A DNA stretch of 40,178 bases. Origin: Serratia nevei (lineage in GTDB: Bacteria; Pseudomonadota; Gammaproteobacteria; Enterobacterales; Enterobacteriaceae). The stretch is taken from the NCBI RefSeq assembly GCF_024160145.1, contig NZ_JAMYWQ010000042.1, positions 1 through 40,178 of the forward strand. The letters are read 5' to 3'. The position numbers and the translations under genes were made by a program. Below, one piece after another: positions 25,314 through 32,410 of the stretch. Position 1 is the first letter of the stretch. Every line of letters starts with the position of its first letter. Under the pieces are notes generated by a model that ran no database searches, was not told the DNA's origin, and saw nothing but the letters and a program-made list of their open reading frames with translations.

Positions 25314-25931
25314 TTAAGGTTGAATGCGTACCGGCGTGATCAACAGCGGCTCGACAGGTGCCTGCCAGCTGCTGAATACGCCATACACGGTAATGTGGTC
25401 ACCCACCTTGGGTTGGGATCCGGCCAGTTCGTCGATCGAAGCCTGATTAATCGCCCTGGCAAAATCGCCGAACAGCGTTTGGTCATTGAAATCGCTGTAG
25501 CTCAGGCCGCGATAGCTGTCGCGCAACGCCGTGCCGCGATAAACCGGCCCGATCTGCACGTCCACGACGTTTAACGGCGCATCGGCCAGTTTGAGCGTCA
25601 ATTTTCCGCTGCGCGAACGGGTGTTGACCGCCGCGACTTCACCGCTGACCTTAACGTTGAAATAACAGGGAAACTCAGGTTGAGCGCGGTATCCGTACTG
25701 GCCGCAGGCGCTGTCAAAATCCTTGGCCTGGGCGATCCGGGCGATCAGTTCGCCCAGCGGCTGCGCCGTTTTGACCGCCTGCGGCACGATCTGGCTGCGG
25801 TAAATCTCCGCCGCCTGTGCCACATGCGGATTCACCGGGGAGCGGAGCTCCGCCAGCTTTTTCTCCGAGACGATACGGCAACCGCTCAGCGCCAGAACGA
25901 CGGTGACGGTCAGCGCAATGCGCATCGACAT
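25314..25931 (-). CDS. DUF2291 lipoprotein linked to the sugar ABC transporter
   Basis: 205 aa. The signal sequence MSMRIALTVTVVLALSGC has the lipobox LSGC, so the protein is anchored by Cys18. The rest is a soluble domain with no catalytic motif I recognise; it contains two further cysteines (DSACGQYGY...FPCYF) that could form a disulphide, and beta-rich segments (SGKLTLKLADA, VGDHITVYGVFSSWQ). GGAGGGG lies before the ATG. DUF2291 genes recur beside RbsB/RbsA-type transporters, but the role (accessory binding, assembly or outer-membrane step) is not established. Its place between the binding protein and the ATPase suggests a part in this import system. Confidence 0.8.
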   Translation of the reverse strand: MSMRIALTVTVVLALSGCRIVSEKKLAELRSPVNPHVAQAAEIYRSQIVPQAVKTAQPLGELIARIAQAKDFDSACGQYGYRAQPEFPCYFNVKVSGEVAAVNTRSRSGKLTLKLADAPLNVVDVQIGPVYRGTALRDSYRGLSYSDFNDQTLFGDFARAINQASIDELAGSQPKVGDHITVYGVFSSWQAPVEPLLITPVRIQP

Positions 25932-25995
25932 AACAACCCCTCCGATCGCACCCCGCCGCCGGGACGGGGTGGTGAAAGACGCCGCTCAGCGCGGA

Positions 25996-26928
25996 TTACT
26001 GTTTGAAGTTGAAGTCACTGACCCGTTGCGCATTGTCTTTGCCGATCAGGATGCCGCGGAACATCACGCGCTCCTTGCCGGTATAGCTGCCGGATTGGAA
26101 ATAGCCGTCGAGAATTTCAACGCCCTGCGCGGCGATCGCCTGCGCCTGCAACATCACGCTGGCGTAGAGGCTGCCGTTGAGAATGGCGTCGCGTTCATCG
26201 TTGCTGCCGTCGATGCCCACCACGGTGACATCCTGCCGGCCGGCGGCCTTCAACGCCGCCACCGCCCCCAGCGCCACCGGGCCGTTGCCGCAGATCACGC
26301 CTTTGATGTCCGGATGCGCCTGCAGGATGCTGTCCATAATGCGTTTCCCCTCCAGCAGATTGCCCTTGGCGTCCTGACGCGCCACGCTGACCATCTCCGG
26401 GTATTGGTCGATCACGTTATGGAACGACTGTGAGCGCGTGACGCAGTTATTGTCCGCCAGGTTGCAGGTCAACTCGGCGTATTTGCCGGTTTCCCCCATT
26501 TTTTCCACAAATTGGTTGGCAACATCCGAGCCGGCCTGGAAGTTGTTATGGGTGATCTGTGCCAACGCCACGCCATCGACCGGGATCTCGCGGTTGATCA
26601 GCACCACCGGAATACCGGCGTTTTTCGCCTGCTGTACGGCGGCGACGCTGGCCTGGGAATCGGCGTTATCCAAAATGATGCCCTGCACCTTGCGGCCGAT
26701 AACCAGGCTGATCAGCTCCCCCTGGCGCTTGACGTCTTCGCCGTGTGACAGCACCAGCGTCTGGTAACCGAGGGACTTGGCTTTGGCCTCGGCCCCCTTG
26801 GCCTCTGCGGAGTAATAAGGGTTGTCCAGCGAGTTGACGAGAATGGCGATCGTGCCCTTTTCCGCCGCCATGACCGCGGTGCAGGCAAAACCGGTGAACA
26901 GGGTAAGGTAAGTGGCTATTTTTCTCAT
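25996..26928 (-). CDS. periplasmic sugar-binding protein (RbsB family)
   Basis: 310 aa. A Sec signal peptide covers about residues 1-22 (YLTLFTGFACTAVMAA). The mature protein is a type I periplasmic binding fold: IAILVNSLDNPYYSAEAKGAEAKAK at the start, then GIILDNAD, GIPVVLINREI, GVICGNGPVALGAVAALK and VVGIDGSND. It would bind a pentose-like sugar or polyol and deliver it to the RbsC-type permease. The Cys pair in ELTCNLADNNC is less usual. It lies 63 bp after the second SDR, the largest gap inside the operon, with no clear hairpin there. Confidence 0.92.
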   Translation of the reverse strand: MRKIATYLTLFTGFACTAVMAAEKGTIAILVNSLDNPYYSAEAKGAEAKAKSLGYQTLVLSHGEDVKRQGELISLVIGRKVQGIILDNADSQASVAAVQQAKNAGIPVVLINREIPVDGVALAQITHNNFQAGSDVANQFVEKMGETGKYAELTCNLADNNCVTRSQSFHNVIDQYPEMVSVARQDAKGNLLEGKRIMDSILQAHPDIKGVICGNGPVALGAVAALKAAGRQDVTVVGIDGSNDERDAILNGSLYASVMLQAQAIAAQGVEILDGYFQSGSYTGKERVMFRGILIGKDNAQRVSDFNFKQ

Positions 26929-26991
26929 GATGGTGTTCTCTTATCGTTGTGTTGAACATCGTCTGGTGTTGGCGATCGCCGCGGTTGCCGC

Positions 26992-27792
26992 TTACCAAAT
27001 GGTAAAACCGCCGTCGATCATCAGATCCGCGCCGGTGATCATGTCGCTGCCGTTACTGGCAAAAAACAGGATCGCCGCTGCGATTTCATCGGTATAAGCA
27101 AAGCGCCCCAGCGGGATCAGCTTTTTCATCGCCTCGCCCTTTTCGCCGCACCAGGCCTTCTCCCCCATAGGCGTCAGCACCACGGTGGGCGATAACGTGT
27201 TAACCGTAATGCCGTGCGGCGCCCACTCTTTGGCCATCACCTTGGTCATGCCCAGCAGCCCCGCCTTGGCGGAGGTATAAGCACAGTGTTCGTCAATGGC
27301 GATGGAGGCCGCCTGCGACGCGATGTTGATGATTTTCCCGCCGTGGCCGGCGGTTATCGCGCGGCGCGCCAGTTCCTGCGAGCACAGGAAAGGCCCGGTG
27401 AGATTGACCGCCAGATGCCGCTGCCACTCCCCGAGCGTGACCTCCGTCGCCGGCTGCAAATTGACGTAGCCGGCGCAGTTGACCAGGATATCGAGCCGGC
27501 CAAATCGCCGCTGAGCCGCGTTGAAGGCGGCAGCCACCGAGTCGGGATCGGTCACGTCGCAAACCTGGCACAGCACCTGTTCTTCCCCCCACTCTCGCAG
27601 CGCCGCCGCGGCCTTGTCCTGTTCAAAGGCCGGGTACATCACCACCAGGCGTGCGCCTTTTTCCAACAGCAGGCGGTTGGCCGCCATCGCGATGCCGCCC
27701 AGACCGCCGGTGATCACGACAACCTTACCTGCCAGCGACATCCCGCTATCGACACCGTAGCGTAAATTGACGTCGTATTCGTTCTGATCCAT
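26992..27792 (-). CDS. SDR-family dehydrogenase with altered cofactor motif
   Basis: 266 aa. After an 18-residue N-terminal extension the Rossmann motif is TGGLGGIA (28-35): the last Gly of the usual TGxxxGxG is Ala35. The rest is intact: NCAG (105-108), and Ser159, Tyr172 and Lys176 in NIASQ...YTSAK. The C-terminal substrate loop (PTVVLTPMGEKAWCGEKGEAMKK) and GADLMIDGG are as in D-threitol/polyol-type SDRs. AGGGGG precedes the ATG at 27792, 10 bp after the transketolase C-subunit. It is encoded between the transketolase and the importer, so it likely oxidises the imported polyol or reduces a product; direction and substrate are unknown. Confidence 0.82.
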   Translation of the reverse strand: MDQNEYDVNLRYGVDSGMSLAGKVVVITGGLGGIAMAANRLLLEKGARLVVMYPAFEQDKAAAALREWGEEQVLCQVCDVTDPDSVAAAFNAAQRRFGRLDILVNCAGYVNLQPATEVTLGEWQRHLAVNLTGPFLCSQELARRAITAGHGGKIINIASQAASIAIDEHCAYTSAKAGLLGMTKVMAKEWAPHGITVNTLSPTVVLTPMGEKAWCGEKGEAMKKLIPLGRFAYTDEIAAAILFFASNGSDMITGADLMIDGGFTIW

Positions 27793-27802
27793 CGCATTCC
27801 CC

Positions 27803-28708
27803 CTATTGCGTTAACTGAGCCTGCAATCCTGCGGCGTCGATGGCATATTGCCGCCGCAGCGCCGCCCGGCTGCTGCTGTGGGTAAATTCGTAAGCCGGCA
27901 CTCCCAGTGCGGTAAACGGCCGCGACAGCTGATACCGCAGCAACAGTTCACCAATGATGGTACCCAGGCCGCCGCTGAGGGCGTGCTCCTCCATGGTCAG
28001 CACCCGACGGTGCGAACGCATCAACGCCACTACCGCCGCCTCGTTGAGTGGCCAGAGCGAAGGCAACGAGACGATGGTCGGGTTTTCGCCCAACGCCAGT
28101 ACCTTCATCGCCTCATGAGCCACCGTCCCCAGGCAAAACACCAGATTGTCAGAGCCCTGATGCAACACCTCCGGCTCTCCGGGGCGGAAGTGATAGCTCG
28201 CGTTCAACACCGGCAGCTTGTCGCTGTCCATGCGGATATAGGCCGGGCCGGGTTGCGCGATGACATGGCGGACAATCTCTGCCGCTTGCCGCGCATCCGC
28301 CGGCGCATAGACGCTGAGATTGCCCAGCGTGCGGGCGATGGCGATATCGTTCATGCAGTGGTGGGTCGCCCCCAGCGGCCCATAACCGAATCCGGCATTC
28401 AGGCCGAGCATCTTCACGTTAGTTTCGGTGTAGCACACATCGTTCTTCATCTGCTCGTTAGAACGCGCGAACAGAAAAGGCGCGGCGTTGGCGGTAAACA
28501 CCGTTCGGCCACTGAGCGCCATGCCGGCGGCCATGCCCACCATGTTTTGCTCGGCGATGCCGACGTTCACCACCCGCTCTGGATAAGCCTGCTCAAAAGG
28601 TGCAATTTTCGACGTGGACGTGGAGTCCGCCACCATCACGCTGAGATCGGCCCCCGCTCGCTGCTGTTCGATCAACGTCGTCACCACGGCATCGCGTAAA
28701 TCCTGCAT
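27803..28708 (-). CDS. split transketolase, C-terminal subunit
   Basis: 301 aa, corresponding to the pyrimidine-binding and C-terminal domains of transketolase. ATG at 28708 has GGAGG about 8 nt upstream; a GTG two codons earlier overlaps the partner's stop and is less well placed. The catalytic glutamate that activates thiamine diphosphate is E53 in VGIAEQNMVGMAAG. The active-site histidine region reads YGPLGATHHCMNDIA, and a transketolase C-domain follows. It pairs with the N-subunit encoded directly upstream. Split transketolases transfer two-carbon ketol units and occur in specialised pathways such as apulose-4-phosphate cleavage. Which ketose phosphate is used here cannot be told from sequence. 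Confidence 0.88.
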   Translation of the reverse strand: MQDLRDAVVTTLIEQQRAGADLSVMVADSTSTSKIAPFEQAYPERVVNVGIAEQNMVGMAAGMALSGRTVFTANAAPFLFARSNEQMKNDVCYTETNVKMLGLNAGFGYGPLGATHHCMNDIAIARTLGNLSVYAPADARQAAEIVRHVIAQPGPAYIRMDSDKLPVLNASYHFRPGEPEVLHQGSDNLVFCLGTVAHEAMKVLALGENPTIVSLPSLWPLNEAAVVALMRSHRRVLTMEEHALSGGLGTIIGELLLRYQLSRPFTALGVPAYEFTHSSSRAALRRQYAIDAAGLQAQLTQ

Positions 28709-28710
28709 GT

Positions 28711-29514
28711 TCACCCCTCCAGTTCCGCCAGCGCCTGCGCCAGCTGTTGTTCGTCCGGTACCGCGTGATGCCAGGCGGCAACGTTAGCCATAAACGACAC
28801 GCCGTGACCCTTTTCGGTATTGGCCAAAATCACCCGCGGCTTATCCTGACTCGGGCGTTGGATCGCCGCCACCAGCGCCGCCGGATCGTGCCCGTCGCAC
28901 TCCAGGGTTTCGAAACCGAAAGCGCGCCATTTTTCCGCCAGCGGTTCCAGCGGCATGATGGCCTCCGTTTTGCCCGCCAACTGCAGCCGGTTGCGATCGA
29001 CGATGGCAATCAGGTTATCCAGCTTGAATTTGCTGGCCGCCATTGCCGCCTCCCAGTTGGATCCCTCCGCCAGCTCACCGTCGCCCAGCAGCACAAAAGC
29101 GCGGCGATGTGCGCGCCCGGCCAATTTGTTGCCCAGCGCCAGCCCCACGGCGATCGGTAGGCCATGCCCTAAACCGCCGGAGTTAATCTCCACCAGTTCC
29201 GGCAGTTTCTGTCGCACCGGATGCCCGGCCAGCAAGGTGTCGTCGCCCATGAACTGATCGAGCACCGCCGGATCGAGCAAGCCCATCGCCGCGCAGCTGC
29301 AGTAAAAACCGCCGGCGCCGTGCCCCTTCGACAAAATGAACCGATCCTGATCGGGCCGGGCATTGCTGCGATCCATCACCGCCATATATAGGGTGCAGAT
29401 GATATCGATTTCCGAAAGATCGGCGCCGGTATGGCCCTTGCCCGCCTTATGGTTCATGGTCACCACATACCGGCGCGCCTGGCGCGCCGTGTTTTTAATC
29501 GCTTGGAAGTCCAT
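28711..29514 (-). CDS. split transketolase, N-terminal subunit
   Basis: 267 aa, the thiamine-diphosphate diphosphate-binding half of transketolase. The motif GDGELAEGSNWEAA (144-157) through VDRN (172-175) is the GDG...N Mg/TPP site. GHTGADLSEIDI near the start and KGHGAGGFY (63-71) are also typical. The second of two adjacent ATGs (29514) is chosen because GAGG sits 5 nt before it. It is the first gene of the nine-gene minus-strand operon, and the next gene supplies the catalytic Glu half. Its leader of about 75 nt follows a CRP-like site and a DeoR-type box. Confidence 0.9.
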   Translation of the reverse strand: MDFQAIKNTARQARRYVVTMNHKAGKGHTGADLSEIDIICTLYMAVMDRSNARPDQDRFILSKGHGAGGFYCSCAAMGLLDPAVLDQFMGDDTLLAGHPVRQKLPELVEINSGGLGHGLPIAVGLALGNKLAGRAHRRAFVLLGDGELAEGSNWEAAMAASKFKLDNLIAIVDRNRLQLAGKTEAIMPLEPLAEKWRAFGFETLECDGHDPAALVAAIQRPSQDKPRVILANTEKGHGVSFMANVAAWHHAVPDEQQLAQALAELEG

Positions 29515-29583
29515 CATCACCTCTGCTTGAGCGCCTTGATTATCGTTATCGCCGCGAAAACGATCCGTTAACTCGCCTTTGAC

Positions 29584-29599
29584 TTTCGAATGGAAATCA
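29584..29599 (+). promoter_or_regulatory. candidate DeoR operator 1, over the operon -10/+1
   Basis: TTTCGAATGGAAATCA. It matches operator 2 in 14 of 16 positions in the same orientation. It overlaps the -10 element (29601-29596, minus strand) and the predicted start at 29589, a position where a bound protein would block RNA polymerase. The regulator is probably the adjacent DeoR protein. Confidence 0.5.
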
Positions 29600-29641
29600 T
29601 ATGCAGCAAAAACGATAATTAATGTGGGCAAGATCAAATTT
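29596..29641 (-). promoter_or_regulatory. class II CRP-dependent promoter of the catabolic operon
   Basis: A 22-bp CRP-like site at 29620-29641 matches the consensus at 17 of 22 positions (half-sites TGTGG and TCAAA, each one mismatch). On the minus strand TATGAT at 29601-29596 is a good -10, giving a start at about 29589. The site is then centred at -41.5, the class II activating position. No good -35 is needed or seen. Confidence 0.6.
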
Positions 29642-29763
29642 CAAGCACAAACACGCAACAGGCAAAACCCCAAACCCACAAAACCATTTAATAACAACAT
29701 GATAAATAGAAAGCATCGCATTGATTCAGTTTTAAAGGCTGAGTTATTCAGACAACCATATAT

Positions 29764-29779
29764 TTTCGAATAAAAATCA
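29764..29779 (+). promoter_or_regulatory. candidate DeoR operator 2, near the regulator promoter
   Basis: TTTCGAATAAAAATCA, 180 bp from operator 1. It overlaps the end of the TATATT -10 candidate of the regulator gene, which suggests autoregulation and possible looping between the two boxes. Confidence 0.45.
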
Positions 29780-29902
29780 ATGTAACTTGGCAGGGGTTAT
29801 CAATAGCTTTATCAATAACCACAAGCTAGAATTCAGCGCATCAATACGGAGAGGCCGTGGCAAAGCCTGCGGCGGAAACTGACAGGTGAAGGAGTTTTGC
29901 GA

Positions 29903-30697
29903 TTGAAAAGCAAAAGCGAACAGTTGGCGGAAATGCAGCAACGGCGCGAAAAGATCCTCGACATGATCCGCGAAGACGGCTCGGCGACGGTTAAAATGCT
30001 TACCGATACCTTCAAACTGACCGAGGCGACCATTCGCACCGATCTGCGCGCCCTGCAGCAACAAGGCTATGTGCAGCGTTTCCACGGCGGCGCCACCCTG
30101 GTCGATGGCAAGCAAAATACCCATGCCATGCTGTTGGAGCGCCAGGTCAACCTAACCGCCAAAGATCGTATCGGCAAGCTCGCCGCCGGTTTTATCGAAG
30201 CGGGTGACACCATCATTCTTGATTCCGGCACCACCACCACGGCGATCGCCAATCACCTGAGCCACATCAAGAAACTGTCCGTTATCACCACCGGCGTCAA
30301 TATCGCGCTGCAGCTGGGCGGCGAGCCGGGCGTGAACATTTTGCTGACCGGCGGCTCATTCAAATTTCCGACGCTCTCCACGTCCGGAGACAAGGCCGCC
30401 GGCTTCTTCGAAAACGTACTGGCGCAGAAACTGTTTCTCGCGACGGCCTGCATTTCGCCCCGCCACGGCCTCAGCTTCCCGAGCGAGACCGACATCAAGT
30501 TGAAAATGGCGATGATCAACGCCGCCAATACTGTGTATGTGGTTGCCGACTCCAGCAAGATCGATAAGGTATCGATGTTCGCGTTGCCCTGCGACTGGCA
30601 GCATATCGACTATTTAATTACCGATAACGGGATCGGCGATGCCGCCATGCAGGCATTTGAAAAGGTAGGCGTCAAGGTCTTGGTGGCAGGCGCCTGA
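29903..30697 (+). CDS. DeoR-family regulator of the catabolic island
   Basis: 264 aa with a TTG start at 29903, chosen because GGTGAAGGAG ends 8 nt before it; a TTG two codons earlier is too close, and the first ATG (29933) lacks such a site. The N-terminal winged helix is REKILDMIREDGSATVKMLT followed by LTEATIRTDLRALQQQGYVQRFHGGA. The DeoRC domain has ILDSGTTTTAIANHL, ITTGVNIALQL, LLTGGSF and YVVADSSKID. Such proteins repress sugar operons until a sugar phosphate binds. Its divergent position points to the transketolase-ABC-kinase operon as target. A 9-bp inverted repeat (30686-30694 / 30700-30708) spans its stop codon but lacks a T-run. Confidence 0.9.
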   Translation: MKSKSEQLAEMQQRREKILDMIREDGSATVKMLTDTFKLTEATIRTDLRALQQQGYVQRFHGGATLVDGKQNTHAMLLERQVNLTAKDRIGKLAAGFIEAGDTIILDSGTTTTAIANHLSHIKKLSVITTGVNIALQLGGEPGVNILLTGGSFKFPTLSTSGDKAAGFFENVLAQKLFLATACISPRHGLSFPSETDIKLKMAMINAANTVYVVADSSKIDKVSMFALPCDWQHIDYLITDNGIGDAAMQAFEKVGVKVLVAGA

Positions 30698-30719
30698 CTG
30701 GCGCCTGCAAGAAGAGTGC

Positions 30720-31481
30720 TTATTCCGGCTTGCGTGCCGCGATTTCCTGCTGCTCTTGCGGCGGCGGCGTCAGCGGGCCGAACCAGCGCTGCGCCAGCCA
30801 GCAGGTAACCACCACCAGCAGCCAGCTGATCAGCGTGGCCATCGCCAGATCGCGCGGCCAGTGCATGCCCAACAGCAGGCGGCTGCCCATCACCCCGGTG
30901 GCCCACATCATCAGCAGCGCGACGGTTTTATAATGACGGCGCGGCCACAGCAGCCCTACGCCCAACAGCGCCCAGGTGGCGGCGAACATGGTGTGCCCCG
31001 ACGGGAAAGCAAAGCCGGTTTCAACCTGCCAGTGCTTGCGCAGCCAGTTCGGCACCAGCGTCTGATCCTGCAATTGCTCACGCACCAGCGCGCTGCGCTC
31101 TTTGCGATGCAGCGAATAGAAATACTTGCCGTCCACGCCGTGAGCCTGCTCCAGCCACACCACAAACGGCCGCGGTTCTTGCACCCGATCCTTGATAAAG
31201 GATTTGATCCCCTGGCCGGCCAGCACCGCCACCACCAGCAGCATCGCCAAACCGATAGCCGCTCCGAGCCGAAAGCGCAGGCACCACAAGAACCAACCGC
31301 AAAGGATCACGCTGGTCAGAATGCCCCATGGCGAGGTCACGGTTTCTGTCACCCAGTACAGCGCTTTCAGCAGTTGCTCATTGCCGCCGGGTTGCCAATG
31401 CCAGCCGGATACCCAGACCGCCAACGGCATCAACAGCAGCAGCAGCGCGCCGCCCGCCGTGCGTTTTGCTATCTCATACAT
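30720..31481 (-). CDS. pgpB: phosphatidylglycerophosphatase B
   Basis: 253 aa, a PAP2-type inner-membrane phosphatase with six transmembrane segments. All catalytic residues are at the E. coli positions: KDRVQEPRP (K97, R104), PSGH (H163), and SRLLLGMHWPRD (R201, H207, D211). It dephosphorylates phosphatidylglycerol phosphate, undecaprenyl diphosphate and related lipids at the periplasmic face. In E. coli it precedes lapA; here the 10-kb island follows it, and it now ends 22 bp from the convergent regulator gene. Confidence 0.96.
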   Translation of the reverse strand: MYEIAKRTAGGALLLLLMPLAVWVSGWHWQPGGNEQLLKALYWVTETVTSPWGILTSVILCGWFLWCLRFRLGAAIGLAMLLVVAVLAGQGIKSFIKDRVQEPRPFVVWLEQAHGVDGKYFYSLHRKERSALVREQLQDQTLVPNWLRKHWQVETGFAFPSGHTMFAATWALLGVGLLWPRRHYKTVALLMMWATGVMGSRLLLGMHWPRDLAMATLISWLLVVVTCWLAQRWFGPLTPPPQEQQEIAARKPE

Positions 31482-31760
31482 TCCCGTTTTCCTCTGCGTG
31501 AATCAGGCTGCAGTGTAACAAGAGTGTAATCTTGATAACACGCTAAAAATTAAACAGATAGGCAACCTCTCGCAATAATAGGTGGCCAGAAAACGCCATC
31601 TGCTGGTTTGCTGAGCACCGCCCGGCAAGAAGTTGTGGCAAAATAGCCGATAATTAACGAAACAGAGATCGGCGTAGCACGTTTTAGTCTTGGTCAATGT
31701 ACCGAACCGGACTTAGGATGCGCGACAATGATTGAATCGTACGATTTTGTGGAGAGTGAC
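31482..31760. other. divergent spacer between pgpB and ribA
   Basis: 279 bp holding both promoters. It is AT-rich at 31530-31560 and 31640-31670. No FMN-riboswitch-like structure or clear -35/-10 pair was recognised. Confidence 0.4.
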
Positions 31761-32354
31761 ATGCAGCTTAAACGGGTGGCAGAGGCTAAACTGCCGACAC
31801 CTTGGGGCGATTTCCTGATGGTAGGATTCGAAGAACTGGCGACCGGGCATGACCATCTGGCGCTGGTATTCGGTGACATTTCCGGCGAAGCGCCGGTGCT
31901 CGCGCGCGTGCATTCCGAATGCCTGACCGGCGACGCCCTGTTCAGCCTGCGCTGCGACTGCGGTTTTCAACTGGAAGCCGCGCTGGAACAGATCGCCGAA
32001 GAAGGCCGCGGCATCCTGCTTTATCATCGCCAGGAGGGCCGCAATATCGGCCTGCTGAACAAAATTCGCGCCTATGCCCTGCAGGATAAAGGCGCCGACA
32101 CCGTGGAAGCTAACCACCAGCTCGGCTTCGCCGCCGACGAGCGCGACTTCACCCTGTGCGCCGACATGTTCAAACTGCTGGGCGTCGACGCGGTGCGTTT
32201 GCTGACCAACAACCCGAAAAAGGTCGAGATCCTGACCGAAGCCGGCATCAACATCAGCGAACGCGTGCCGCTGATCGTCGGCCGCAACCCGAAGAACGAA
32301 CACTACCTGGCGACCAAGGCCGCCAAAATGGGCCATTTGCTCGACCAGAAGTGA
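31761..32354 (+). CDS. ribA: GTP cyclohydrolase II
   Basis: 197 aa, catalysing the first committed step of riboflavin synthesis from GTP. ATG at 31761 ([18 protein letters not shown]) has GGAGAG just upstream; an ATG 11 codons earlier lacks conservation. The zinc ligands C54, C65 and C67 lie in [20 protein letters not shown]. The [20 protein letters not shown] and LLTNNPKK motifs are intact. It is monofunctional, without a RibB domain. It is convergent with acnA, as in E. coli, and followed by a hairpin terminator. Confidence 0.97.
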   Translation: MQLKRVAEAKLPTPWGDFLMVGFEELATGHDHLALVFGDISGEAPVLARVHSECLTGDALFSLRCDCGFQLEAALEQIAEEGRGILLYHRQEGRNIGLLNKIRAYALQDKGADTVEANHQLGFAADERDFTLCADMFKLLGVDAVRLLTNNPKKVEILTEAGINISERVPLIVGRNPKNEHYLATKAAKMGHLLDQK

Positions 32355-32378
32355 TCGCCGCCGCGGCGGAAACAATCA

Positions 32379-32401
32379 GGGCGCCTTGCGGCGCCCTTTT
32401 T
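32379..32401 (+). terminator. rho-independent terminator of ribA
   Basis: GGGCGCC-ttgc-GGCGCCC is followed by TTTTT, 25 bp after the ribA stop. The reverse reading lacks a T-run, so it serves ribA rather than acnA. Confidence 0.9.
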
Positions 32402-32410
32402 ATTGCTTAA

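Larger units (their letters stand above)
29515..29902. other. divergent control region of the catabolic island
   Basis: 388 bp, markedly AT-rich compared with the flanking genes, with long A-tracts between 29641 and 29730. It separates the nine-gene operon (minus) from the DeoR regulator (plus). It contains a CRP-like site, a -10 TATGAT for the operon, a TATATT (29759-29764) -10 candidate for the regulator, and two TTTCGAAT-type boxes exactly 180 bp apart. No coding frame is supported. Confidence 0.7.

Noticed and set aside
30686-30708. Hairpin spanning the stop codon of the island regulator as a terminator
   Set aside because: The 9-bp stem is good, but neither strand has a T-run after it, so it is noted only as an inverted repeat.
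31482-31760. FMN riboswitch before ribA
   Set aside because: No conserved FMN-element segments were seen; in enterobacteria that riboswitch precedes ribB rather than ribA.
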